This document shows positions 44,969 to 53,070 of a DNA stretch of 64,000 nt, one piece after another. The number at the start of each line of letters is the position of its first letter. Position 1 is the stretch's first letter. This stretch comes from Hymenobacter citatus (GTDB lineage Bacteria; Bacteroidota; Bacteroidia; Cytophagales; Hymenobacteraceae). The notes under the pieces were generated by a model. It was not told where the DNA came from. It searched no databases and worked only from the letters and a program-made list of their open reading frames with translations. The stretch covers positions 434,001 to 498,000 of the forward strand of contig NZ_JACSCY010000001.1 of the NCBI RefSeq assembly GCF_014333615.1. Reading direction: 5' to 3'. A program made the position numbers and the translations under genes.

Positions 44969-45376
44969 TTAAAACGAGTCGGTAGGTGGGTCTTCTAGAG
45001 TAACGTCGGGCGGGGCGAGGGCAGCCAGCAGCTGTGCGGCGTGGGCCGCGGCGGCATCATGCTGGGCCCGGATACGGCGGTTCAGCTCCCGAATCAGGGG
45101 TTGCCAAGCGGCCGGGTCGCCGGGGAGGGCAAAGTATGTGGCTTCGCGGCCGGCCCGGTACAGGCGCAGCCGGTTGGTGCCGCGGTGGCCATAGGCCAGT
45201 AGCAGAGCACCTATCGTCAGGCCCAGCGCGGTGGGTAGGGTGCGCAGCCAGTTTTGCAGGAAAGCCAGCAGCACCCCCGCCAGCACCAAGGCGCCCAGCA
45301 TATACCAGAGCAGCCAGCGCACGGGGGTAAGCTCGGCGGCCTCCAGCTCCAGCAGGCTGTAGCGCTGGTCGTGCAC
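44969..45376 (-). CDS. Small membrane protein with unclear start, downstream of FKBP gene
   Basis: 135 residues from GTG 45376, with two membrane helices ('WLLWYMLGALVLAGVLLAFL', 'ALGLTIGALLLAYG') and a hydrophilic C-terminus. The coding look continues upstream in the same frame ('DNRLELTATTLRV', 'PFPTDFSTPLPEAT') as far as the FKBP stop codon at 45551-45553, but that stretch has no ATG, GTG or TTG. The true protein is probably longer. Possible explanations are a CTG or other rare start, a mutated start, or readthrough of the FKBP TAA. I do not recognise the family. Confidence 0.6.
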   Translation of the reverse strand: MHDQRYSLLELEAAELTPVRWLLWYMLGALVLAGVLLAFLQNWLRTLPTALGLTIGALLLAYGHRGTNRLRLYRAGREATYFALPGDPAAWQPLIRELNRRIRAQHDAAAAHAAQLLAALAPPDVTLEDPPTDSF

Positions 45377-45550
45377 GCGCAGGGTAGTAGCCGTCAGCTC
45401 CAGGCGATTGTCCTCGCTGCGCAGGGTAGGCAGGTCGGGCTGCGTAGCTTCAGGGAGAGGAGTAGAAAAGTCCGTAGGAAAAGGCAGAAAAAAGGTTTCC
45501 CCGACAGCCGCCGGGTCAGAAGACGCAACGAGTGCCGGGGAAACAGCTGG

Positions 45551-46180
45551 TTAGTTATTTACTTTCAGCAGCTCCACGTCGAAAACGAGCGTGGAGTCGG
45601 GGCCGATGTCGCGGCCGGCGCCACGCTTGCCATAGGCTAGGTCCGAGGGGATGTACAGGCGCCACTTCGAGCCCTCGGGCATCAGTTGCAGGGCTTCCGT
45701 CCAGCCGGCAATTACCTGGTTCACGCCAAACGTAGCGGGTTGGCCGCGCTGGTAGCTGCTGTCGAACACGTTGCCGTTGATGAGCGTGCCGTGGTAATGC
45801 GTGGTCACCGACGAGCTGGGGGTAGGCTTGGGGCCGTTGCCCTCGGTCAGAACTTCGTATTGCAGGCCGCTGGGCAGGGTAGTCACGCCCGGCTTGCTTT
45901 TGTTTTCCTGGAGGAAGGCTTCGCCTTCGGCTTTGTTGTTGTTCACGGCGTTGGGGTCTTGGGTGTCATCTTCTTCGGCGCCGCCCAGCTGCTCTTGCAG
46001 TTGTTGCATAGCGGCCTGAATCTGCTCGTTGGAAAGGGCGCTGGGCTTGCCGCTCAGGGCGTCCTTCATGCTTTGCGCCAGCACGTCTACGTTCAGGTCG
46101 AGACCTTGCTGCGAGAAATTGCGGGCCATGTCGCGGCCAATAATGTAGCTGATCTGCTCCTTGAGCGAAGTCAATTCCAT
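45551..46180 (-). CDS. FKBP-type peptidyl-prolyl isomerase
   Basis: 209 residues with no signal peptide. The N-terminal half is the helical dimerisation region of FkpA/FklB/Mip type ('LKEQISYIIGRDMARNFSQQ'); the FKBP fold fills about 110-209 ('VTTHYHGTLINGNVFDSSYQ', 'GWTEALQLMPEGSKWRLYIP', 'LAYGKRGAG', 'LVFDVELLKV'). It should catalyse prolyl isomerisation, here in the cytoplasm like FklB. ATG 46180 fits the family. The next gene continues in the same frame after the TAA. Confidence 0.92.
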   Translation of the reverse strand: MELTSLKEQISYIIGRDMARNFSQQGLDLNVDVLAQSMKDALSGKPSALSNEQIQAAMQQLQEQLGGAEEDDTQDPNAVNNNKAEGEAFLQENKSKPGVTTLPSGLQYEVLTEGNGPKPTPSSSVTTHYHGTLINGNVFDSSYQRGQPATFGVNQVIAGWTEALQLMPEGSKWRLYIPSDLAYGKRGAGRDIGPDSTLVFDVELLKVNN

Positions 46181-46410
46181 GGGGTAGGGGTTAGAAACGA
46201 TTAGGTGTTGTATGCAGCTCTTATACGGCTGTAGGCACGAAAGTGCAGAAAAAAAGTAGGCTCCATCTCGCGGAGCCCGTAGAACAAAGCGTGCCGGTAG
46301 GAAGAAGATCTACTAAAACGGTTTTGTCGGACAAGCAGGGTAGGGCAACCAGATCCGTGCAAAGGGCAAAGTACTAGGCTGCTACACAGTCAGTAAAGAG
46401 AGCCGCATGG

Positions 46411-47241
46411 CTACGCATTGCGGGGCTCCGTCGTTTTTCCTGCCACGAAGTTCAGGCCGAAATACAGCTTTTCTTTAAGCAACGCGTTGCGGCGCCATAT
46501 TTGGTCCTCTCGCTGTACCAGCTCCAGCGTATTGTTTTGCTTGAACATAAATGGCGGAAACAGCCGGATATACTGCACATCGGCGGGGTAGATGGTGAGC
46601 TGTTGCTTCTGCAACTCGCGCCGCCAGGTAGCCAGCGGACGAATGTTCTCATTGCCCAGCAAAATCTTCTTCTTCAACTGCTCATCATAGATTTCGATGA
46701 TGCGCTTGTTGCCGCGCCGCAGATACAGCTTCAGATTCTGCACCACGTTGCCGCCGTTTTCCTCCACAATAATGAGGTTGCCGGCGGGCCGAAGCGCCTG
46801 ATTGAAAATGCGTAGCGCATCCTGCAACGGCTCCAGGTGGTGCAGCGTGTCCTGAATGATGATGTGGTCGTAGGACGCGGGCGGCGGGGGCGCGTCGAAC
46901 AGGTTTTCGTAGCTATACGTGAAGCCCGATACGTCGCCGAACTGTGCCCAGTACTGTAGGCGCTCCGGAATATGCGCAAAGTAAAACTCAAGCGTAGTGC
47001 CGTGTACCTTATAGCCGTTGAGCGCTAGAAAGATGGCCGTGGTGCCATAGCCGCAGCCACAATCCCAGATGGCAGCATCGGTAGTAGGCAGGTGGTCCAG
47101 AATATACTGGAGCCGCTGCACCACATACGCCTTGCGAAACTCGAAGCTGGCGGGGTTTTCCAGGAATTTATAGTAGGTAGTAAGCTTGGCGTTGCTTTTT
47201 AGTTCTTCTAAAAATAGCGTGAAAAACTCTTCGATCTGCAT
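46411..47241 (-). CDS. SAM-dependent methyltransferase (class I)
   Basis: 276 residues. The SAM-binding motif I is 'IWDCGCGYGTTAIFLALNGY' at about residues 58-77, followed by 'GTTLEF' (motif II), 'YDHIIIQDTLHHLEPL' and 'PAGNLIIVEENGG', as in Methyltransf_11/25 enzymes. The acceptor is unknown; the C-terminal 90 residues are family-specific. It is a cytosolic protein with no linked biosynthetic genes. ATG 47241 is the only reasonable start. Confidence 0.85.
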   Translation of the reverse strand: MQIEEFFTLFLEELKSNAKLTTYYKFLENPASFEFRKAYVVQRLQYILDHLPTTDAAIWDCGCGYGTTAIFLALNGYKVHGTTLEFYFAHIPERLQYWAQFGDVSGFTYSYENLFDAPPPPASYDHIIIQDTLHHLEPLQDALRIFNQALRPAGNLIIVEENGGNVVQNLKLYLRRGNKRIIEIYDEQLKKKILLGNENIRPLATWRRELQKQQLTIYPADVQYIRLFPPFMFKQNNTLELVQREDQIWRRNALLKEKLYFGLNFVAGKTTEPRNA

Positions 47242-47340
47242 GTGTCAGGCCCTGCTTGAGAGGAAAGGGTGGCTATCTAATTTGGGGTGAAGATAGGGGC
47301 TTACGGGCTAATGCTCCTTTTGCTACTTTTCCAAACGCAG

Positions 47341-47365
47341 AAAACCCCACCAGAGGCGGGGTTTT
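47341..47365. terminator. Terminator of the 44-residue peptide gene
   Basis: The arms AAAACCCC and GGGGTTTT with further CC/GG pairing inside form a GC-rich stem flanked by A and T runs, 33 bases after the stop codon at 47398. Confidence 0.7.
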
Positions 47366-47397
47366 GTTATATTAATCAGCCGTGTGGGGAGGCAGCG

Positions 47398-47532
47398 TTA
47401 GAAATGCAGCTCCTCGCCGTCGTGCAGGTCAAAAAACAGGTTCAGGTCCCGTACCTGGGAAGCCAGGAAGCTCAACGACCCCAAGCTGCTCAGCAGCAGA
47501 AACGACGAAACGGCCACAGTGCTCTTTTTCAT
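47398..47532 (-). CDS. Small 44-residue peptide with hydrophobic N-terminus
   Basis: ATG 47532 starts MKKSTVAVSSFLLLSSLGSL..., a signal-like hydrophobic helix, then an acidic tail 'DLNLFFDLHDGEELHF'. Longer in-frame starts (to 47649) add a poorly hydrophobic stretch. It has its own terminator. It is either a small exported peptide or a single-pass membrane microprotein; I do not recognise it. Confidence 0.55.
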   Translation of the reverse strand: MKKSTVAVSSFLLLSSLGSLSFLASQVRDLNLFFDLHDGEELHF

Positions 47533-47808
47533 AGTGATGGATGGTAGCATGATGATGGTCAGTTGGTTGCAGCGCAAAGATACAAGGTATTTATTGAAAA
47601 TGGTAGGCGTGCATACTATCTGTATATGCAGTATATAGTATTTTCTCACAAAAAGGCTAGTGTGAAGTCCGTTTAACCGCCTGTATGTGTTTGATATACA
47701 AAGTTATGCATATGAATCCTGTTGTTATTAGAAGTCAGATAGAGCAGTGTTTTGGGTTGAGTAGCGGTGGTAAGCGCTTTACGTTTGGGCTGCACAAAAT
47801 TCTGGTAT

Positions 47809-48669
47809 ATGTCTGGCCTCCTACTTCGCTATTGCATGCTACTCATAGTGCTTTTACCCAAAATGGCTTTTGCACAGCGTGACTATTACATCCCGAAAGC
47901 TCTGTTGACTCCCCTACACGACCAGAAGGGGCAGTTACAGATAGCGGCTGGCTGGGGTGGCGGCGCCAATTTGCAGGTGTCCTACGCAGCAACCAACCAC
48001 CTGGCCGTGTTCAGCACGGTAGCACTCGATCCGTTTACCCACACTCGCACTACGCTTTTTAGTCGTTATAAGCAGAACAATAATAACTATGTCCTACAAG
48101 GCGGAGCAGGATACTTTGGTCGGCTGAACTATCGGCGCCTCAATCGGATAGAAGTGTATACTGGGGTAGGAATACAGGATATTAACAGCTCCTGGTACTT
48201 TGTATCACTGTCTGAAAGCGAGGAGTATACAAGGGCCCGATACTGGACCGCCTTTAGTCAGCTCAACATAGGGAAGACGTGGGCGAAAGGAGAGTTGGTT
48301 TTTGGTCTTCGCCTGGCTTACTCTCGCTACCTGGATTTTTCGTACTACGATGACCATCCCAACAGTAGGGCCTACCAATATCGGTACGAGCAGTTGCAGG
48401 GCGTCACGCTGGAACCGGCAGTCAGCTACGGGTATCACTGGAAGCGGTTCAAGTTAACGGCCCAAGGGGGAATAGCCGCGCCAGTGTTTGTTCCACAAGC
48501 CCGCTTGCATACCACCCAGCGCACAGATACCACCCCGTTGCTAACAGTAGGGCAGGAGCAGGTTCCTCTCGCCGCACTACTCGGACGCATCAGCTTGCAC
48601 TACCAATTTGGTCCGAAAACAAAAGGGGAAGTGCCGGCCCAACAGAAAGCCGCTACCAGTGACGAATAG
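47809..48669 (+). CDS. Predicted outer-membrane beta-barrel protein
   Basis: 286 residues. ATG 47809 gives a signal peptide ending 'MAFAQ'. The body is a run of amphipathic strands ('LQIAAGWGGGANLQVSYAAT', 'NYVLQGGAGYFGRLNYRR', 'WAKGELVFGLRLAYSRYLDF') ending in a short polar tail. I know of no family name. It is a single gene with no linked partner. Confidence 0.72.
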   Translation: MSGLLLRYCMLLIVLLPKMAFAQRDYYIPKALLTPLHDQKGQLQIAAGWGGGANLQVSYAATNHLAVFSTVALDPFTHTRTTLFSRYKQNNNNYVLQGGAGYFGRLNYRRLNRIEVYTGVGIQDINSSWYFVSLSESEEYTRARYWTAFSQLNIGKTWAKGELVFGLRLAYSRYLDFSYYDDHPNSRAYQYRYEQLQGVTLEPAVSYGYHWKRFKLTAQGGIAAPVFVPQARLHTTQRTDTTPLLTVGQEQVPLAALLGRISLHYQFGPKTKGEVPAQQKAATSDE

Positions 48670-48817
48670 CGGAAACTGACTTCTGCTACGTCGCCCACCC
48701 CAGCCGGTGCCCGCAGCGTCGGGCTGGAACCGGGTAGCCGGGCAGCTTGATGCTACCGGGGGCCGGGATGAGAGCTAACGCCGGCCAGCAGATAGCAGCT
48801 CTGCGCGGATGGGCGGG

Positions 48818-49765
48818 TTAATAATAGAGCGGGCGAAACACGAGTCCGCGCTTAGTATTGTATTCCAGGGCCGGCGCGGGTACGCGCACTATGCTGAGCA
48901 CGTAAAAGGCTGTGCGCAGCAGACCACTGCGGGTAGGAATATTCATTAAGTTCAGATCGGGGGAGAGGTAGAACTTGCGATACGGCCGGTAGCCCAGTGC
49001 CCGGTTTTGGGCCGGGTCGCCTGCTACCATCCCGGCAGCGCCGTAGCCTACGGCCACGTTCAGCCATTTAGGATAGCGCGTACCAGAGGGTAGGAAGCGG
49101 GATATATCCGTTGAGAGCCAGTAGGTTTGGCCGTTGTAATCTTTCAGCACCTGCCCGGCGTAGCTGTTGCCCAGGCTTTCGAGGCGGGTGGTGGGGTAGG
49201 AGGTGCTATGAAACGAGAACTTTGGCATCACCCTGATTTCGCCCCAGGCCAGTTGCTGCCCCAGCACCCCCGCCGCGCCGGCGGCGTTGGCTACCATGTC
49301 GCTGTTCGAAAAGCCGTAGCCCTCGCTCATGCCATCCAATATTTCGATAGGCGTTTGCAGCGCCAGGCCAACCAAACTGCCAAGCCAGATGGCCTTTTTC
49401 TCGGAGGTACCCGCCCAACGCAGTGCATCCACGCCTATGCGACTTTCATGAAAGGCCGTCCAGAAATGACCCGCCTTGTCCATCTGTTTCCAGTGGTGGC
49501 TGTCGTCGTAGAAGTGAAAGTGAGAGTGAGGATATTCTTTGTACCACGCGTCGCTGAGCAATTTGAGCGAAACCGCGTAGCCCACCACAAAGCCAGTCCC
49601 CAACACAAGCTGCCGGGTACGTTTCTGCTGGGCTGTCAGCGTGTCGCGGGGCACAGCAACGGGTTGGGCTATACCACTGTATACAGTCAAACTACTCAGA
49701 AGCAAGCCGCTGCCAACTACTTTAGAGAAAAACCTGCATGCTGTGGTTGGCGTCGAAAAAGTCAA
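48818..49765 (-). CDS. DUF2279-family exported protein
   Basis: 315 residues from a TTG start at 49765, the only start that keeps the signal-like helix ('VVGSGLLLSSLTVYSGIAQP'). Motifs of DUF2279/YfiM: 'KQMDKAGHFWTAFHESRIGV', 'GTSEKKAIWLGSLVGL', 'EILDGMSEGYGFSNSDMVAN'. Members are outer-membrane-associated or periplasmic and of unknown function. The start codon is unusual and should be treated with caution. Confidence 0.75.
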   Translation of the reverse strand: MTFSTPTTACRFFSKVVGSGLLLSSLTVYSGIAQPVAVPRDTLTAQQKRTRQLVLGTGFVVGYAVSLKLLSDAWYKEYPHSHFHFYDDSHHWKQMDKAGHFWTAFHESRIGVDALRWAGTSEKKAIWLGSLVGLALQTPIEILDGMSEGYGFSNSDMVANAAGAAGVLGQQLAWGEIRVMPKFSFHSTSYPTTRLESLGNSYAGQVLKDYNGQTYWLSTDISRFLPSGTRYPKWLNVAVGYGAAGMVAGDPAQNRALGYRPYRKFYLSPDLNLMNIPTRSGLLRTAFYVLSIVRVPAPALEYNTKRGLVFRPLYY

Positions 49766-49914
49766 TAAAATCTGATTTAAGTGAAGTAAAAGGTTTTACA
49801 TACGGGAACATGACTCGTATGGCCATCAGAAACCTCACTTTTATCAGCACACGTCGGGTTACACACCAGCAACCAGCGGCCTAGCGCAAACCACTGATTA
49901 CTGGTTGGAGGCTG

Positions 49915-51435
49915 CTACCTAGTCTGCTTATACACACCTACCTCGCTCAGGGCCACACACACCGGCGAATTGGTAATCGACACGCGTAGTTTGGTGGCCG
50001 TTACGGGGGCATCCAGCTTCACCAGCTTTTTGGCGCCAATGCTGGTGCCCGTGTAGAGCGGTTTCCAGGCGCCATCCTGCCAGGCTTCCAGCGTGAAGCC
50101 CTCCACGCGCTGGCCTAGCGGAATGTGTTCCTGCAAGCTGACGATATCGAACGTTTTGGGGCCGGTGAAGGCCATTTCCAGGGTGGGCGTGTGCACGTTA
50201 TCGGTGGTGGCCCAGTAGGTTTGGCGGTTGCCATCGAGCAGCTTGGCGGGGGCGTAGGTGCTGTGGCGGGTGTTGCTGGCCGTGAGGCGGGCACCCTTGG
50301 CTAGGTTGTTTGCGAAGGTGTGCTGCACCATATCGCCGAAGGTTTTGAGGGCGGCTACGTCATCGGCGTGTAGCTGGCCGCGAGTGTCGGGGGCCAGGCC
50401 TAGGTCGAGGGCGGCGCCGCGGCCCACGCTTTTCAGGTACAGGTCGAACAGCACGTCGGGCGTTTTGGGGGCCTCGGTGGGGTGGTAGAACCAACCCTTG
50501 CGCAGCGGTACGTCGCACTCGGCGGGCATCCAGAACTCGCCGTTGCGGATACCCATAGGGCTCTGCGGATAGTTGGCCTGGCCCGGCACAGCCACGTTTT
50601 TACCCTCGGGCGGGCGGGGCGTGAAGGTGGCCCAGCTGGTCTCGGCGGCATGGCCTTCCTCGTTGCCTACCCAGCGCACATCCCAGCCAATGTCGCTGAA
50701 GATATTGGCCATGGGCTGCATGTTGCGGGTGATGCCCCAGGTGTTATTCCAATCGTAGTAAGTGGTGTTGTCGATGGAGCGTTTTTCACGGGCGCCACCG
50801 TAGTAGCCGTCGCCGCCGTTGGCGCCGTCGTGCCAGCTCATAAACAGCTCCCCGTAATTGGTATACAGCTCCTTCAGTTGAGCCTGATAGATGGGTAGGT
50901 AGGCAGAGGTACCGTAGGCGGCGTTGTTCCGGTCCCAGGGCGAGCAGTACACCCCGAACTTCAGGCCATGCTTGCGGGCGGCCTGCTCCATCTCCTTCAC
51001 GTAGTCTCCTTTGCCGCCCCGGAAAGGACTTTTCGAGATATTGTAGGTCGTGGTTTTGGTGGGCCACAGCGCAAAACCGTCGTGGTGCTTGGCTACCAGC
51101 ACAATACCGCGCAAGCCCCCAGCCTTCGCGGCCTTGATAATCTGCTCCGCGTTGAAATCGGTGGGGTTGAAAACGCTCGGGTCTGCATCGCCATAACCCC
51201 ACTCTTTGTTCTCAAAGGTAGTGGGTGTGAAGTGCACGATGCCATATACCTCCGTGGTATGCCAGGCCTGCTGCCGGGCAGAGGGTAGGGCGCCATAGGG
51301 GGTGGGCGGAGCTGCCGGCGCGCTGATGCCAGGCCCGACCAGCGAGTGGAAATCGAATAGATAGTCGGGGGTGTTGCTGGCTGCAAAGCAAGTGGAACCA
51401 CAGACTAGAACGGCGCTGAGGAAGCTTCTCGACAT
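49915..51435 (-). CDS. Alpha-L-fucosidase (GH29) with C-terminal F5/8-type domain
   Basis: 506 residues with a signal peptide ending near 'CFAAS'. GH29 features: 'GIVHFTPTTFENKEWGYGDA', 'VLVAKHHDGFALWPTKTT', 'GLKFGVYCSPWDRN', and the nucleophile Asp in 'SWHDGANG'. The last 130 residues form an F5/8-type carbohydrate-binding domain ('NLAKGARLTASNTRHS', 'YWATTDNVHTPTLEM'). It removes terminal fucose in the periplasm or outside. It lies 78 bases downstream of the aldo/keto reductase gene on the same strand. No SusC/SusD pair is present. Confidence 0.9.
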   Translation of the reverse strand: MSRSFLSAVLVCGSTCFAASNTPDYLFDFHSLVGPGISAPAAPPTPYGALPSARQQAWHTTEVYGIVHFTPTTFENKEWGYGDADPSVFNPTDFNAEQIIKAAKAGGLRGIVLVAKHHDGFALWPTKTTTYNISKSPFRGGKGDYVKEMEQAARKHGLKFGVYCSPWDRNNAAYGTSAYLPIYQAQLKELYTNYGELFMSWHDGANGGDGYYGGAREKRSIDNTTYYDWNNTWGITRNMQPMANIFSDIGWDVRWVGNEEGHAAETSWATFTPRPPEGKNVAVPGQANYPQSPMGIRNGEFWMPAECDVPLRKGWFYHPTEAPKTPDVLFDLYLKSVGRGAALDLGLAPDTRGQLHADDVAALKTFGDMVQHTFANNLAKGARLTASNTRHSTYAPAKLLDGNRQTYWATTDNVHTPTLEMAFTGPKTFDIVSLQEHIPLGQRVEGFTLEAWQDGAWKPLYTGTSIGAKKLVKLDAPVTATKLRVSITNSPVCVALSEVGVYKQTR

Positions 51436-51513
51436 AAGAAAGTTGAAAGGTGCGGGCCTACAAGAAACAAACTTTGTCGGTAGGCCGCCCTATTGACTAT
51501 GCTTCAAGGCTTC

Positions 51514-52389
51514 CTACCCCAAATACGCCATGTCCTCCGCGCTCAGCTGAATAGCGGCTGCCGCCAGGTTCTCGCGCAAGTGCGCCAGCGACGAGGTGCC
51601 CGGAATCGGCAGAATCCAGGGCGACTTATGCAGCTGCCAGGCAATGTTAATCTGGGCGGGTGTAGCGTGGTGGCGGCGGGCTACCTCTCCGATTTTATCG
51701 AGTTGCTTGGGTAGGGCGTGCAGGAGCGAAAAGAACGGAATCAGCGGAATTTCGCGGGCTTCGCAGAGGTCCAGCACTTCCTCGCCGCCGGGGTTGTGGC
51801 CGTGCGCGTGCGCTAGCGTGGTGCGCTGGGCGTAGCCGTACATGTTTTCCACGGTGGCAATGTCGCCCAACTGCAAGCCGGTTTCCAGCTCCTCGCGGGT
51901 CACGTTGCTGAGGCCCACGTGCAGGATTTTGCCCTCGCGCTGCATCTCAAACATGGCGCCCAACTGCTCGTCTAGGGGCACCGCGCCGGGGCCCATCAGG
52001 CGTAGGTGCACCAACTGGATCTGCTCCTGACCCAGGGTGCGCAGGTTGTTTTCGATGCTCTGGCGCAGTTGCTCGGGCCGGTTAAAGGGTACCCAGCTTT
52101 TATCGGACCGGCGGGTGGCGCCTACCTTGGTGCAGATGACCAGGTCTGATGGGTAGGGATGCAGTGCCTCGCGGATGAGACGGTTGGTGACGTCCTCGCC
52201 GTAATAATCGGCCGTGTCGAGAAAGTTGACGCCGTTTTCTATGGCCGTGTGGAGGATTTGCAGGGCCTCGGGCCGGTTGGCCGGCTCGCCCCATACCTCT
52301 GGGCCAGGTAGGCGCATGGTGCCGTAGCCCAACCGGTTGACGGTGAGTGGTTGGGCGGAGTTGAGGGCAATGATGATGGTGGAAGGCAT
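51514..52389 (-). CDS. Aldo/keto reductase
   Basis: 291 residues, a TIM-barrel NADPH oxidoreductase. The catalytic tetrad is visible: Asp58 and Tyr63 in 'FLDTADYYGED', Lys88 in 'VICTKVG' and the His in 'IQLVHLRL'. C-terminal cofactor motif: 'ILPIPGTSSLAHLRENLAA'. Start 'MPSTIIIALNSAQPLTVNRL' at 52389 is preceded by an AT-rich leader. It reduces aldehydes or ketones in the cytoplasm, specific substrate unknown. It is likely upstream of the fucosidase in a transcript, though a sugar link is only a guess. Confidence 0.93.
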   Translation of the reverse strand: MPSTIIIALNSAQPLTVNRLGYGTMRLPGPEVWGEPANRPEALQILHTAIENGVNFLDTADYYGEDVTNRLIREALHPYPSDLVICTKVGATRRSDKSWVPFNRPEQLRQSIENNLRTLGQEQIQLVHLRLMGPGAVPLDEQLGAMFEMQREGKILHVGLSNVTREELETGLQLGDIATVENMYGYAQRTTLAHAHGHNPGGEEVLDLCEAREIPLIPFFSLLHALPKQLDKIGEVARRHHATPAQINIAWQLHKSPWILPIPGTSSLAHLRENLAAAAIQLSAEDMAYLG

Positions 52390-52521
52390 AAAGGAGAGGC
52401 AGTTTAGATGAGTGGGAGGGTGTTAAGTAAACTGGCTCGGTCCGTGCAGGTTCTATGTAGCTGTATGAGTTGATTGTTTTTGCGTTGCGGCAACTGAAAA
52501 CCGTTTTCGCGACACAGCCAA

Positions 52522-53055
52522 CTACCGGCCAGCCAGTACGAGCCGTACCCGCTCGCGCTTTACAAACCGCCCCGCAACGGCTGAGGCTACAAAGTCACCC
52601 GTTGTCAGGACTTCAGTGAGCGGACGGGGCTTAGCAAAGATTCCGGTCAGGCTAAAGCGCCAGACAGCAGACGCCCACGACCTATTGAATAGCCAACACA
52701 GGCTAGCTACTGCCGTTTTGATCAGCCACAAAGACAGCAGGATTGGCAAAAGAATCGTTACTAGAAATCCTGGCCACGATGAAATGCCTTCGGGGCTGAT
52801 AAAGTCTGTAAAGTCGAATTTGGTTAAATCAACCCGGTACTTTTCGCCGAATGCGAGCAGCAGTTCTTCTGTATCTAATCCAGCTACCCCCCAATCGTCT
52901 TCCACAGCGGTCCGCAACGTCCACGGCTCGTTTTTTACGCCAACAAAATCCGCCAAAAAGGGCGGTACTTCACAGGCCAATCGGCGTAGGTCGGCAAATC
53001 GAACAACTATTTCCGGACGGTCCATGGGCTGGTAATTGGCAGGTGAAGCTTGCAT
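52522..53055 (-). CDS. DUF1493-like protein with membrane helix
   Basis: 177 residues. The segment 'VEDDWGVAGLDTEELLLAFG' then 'EKYRVDLTKFDFTDFISPEG' matches the DUF1493 acidic motif. A membrane helix ('GFLVTILLPILLSLWLIKTA') and a basic tail follow. Its ATG is 15 bases after the PBP2 stop codon, so they share a transcript. In other bacteria DUF1493 proteins are small and cytosolic; the added helix is uncommon. Function unknown. Confidence 0.65.
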   Translation of the reverse strand: MQASPANYQPMDRPEIVVRFADLRRLACEVPPFLADFVGVKNEPWTLRTAVEDDWGVAGLDTEELLLAFGEKYRVDLTKFDFTDFISPEGISSWPGFLVTILLPILLSLWLIKTAVASLCWLFNRSWASAVWRFSLTGIFAKPRPLTEVLTTGDFVASAVAGRFVKRERVRLVLAGR

Positions 53056-53070
53056 AGTTATAGAGGAAGG

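Noticed and set aside
47287-47547. Plus-strand ORF over the 44-residue peptide gene
   Set aside because: It runs through the terminator hairpin and has no signal or domain; the minus-strand peptide is the better reading.
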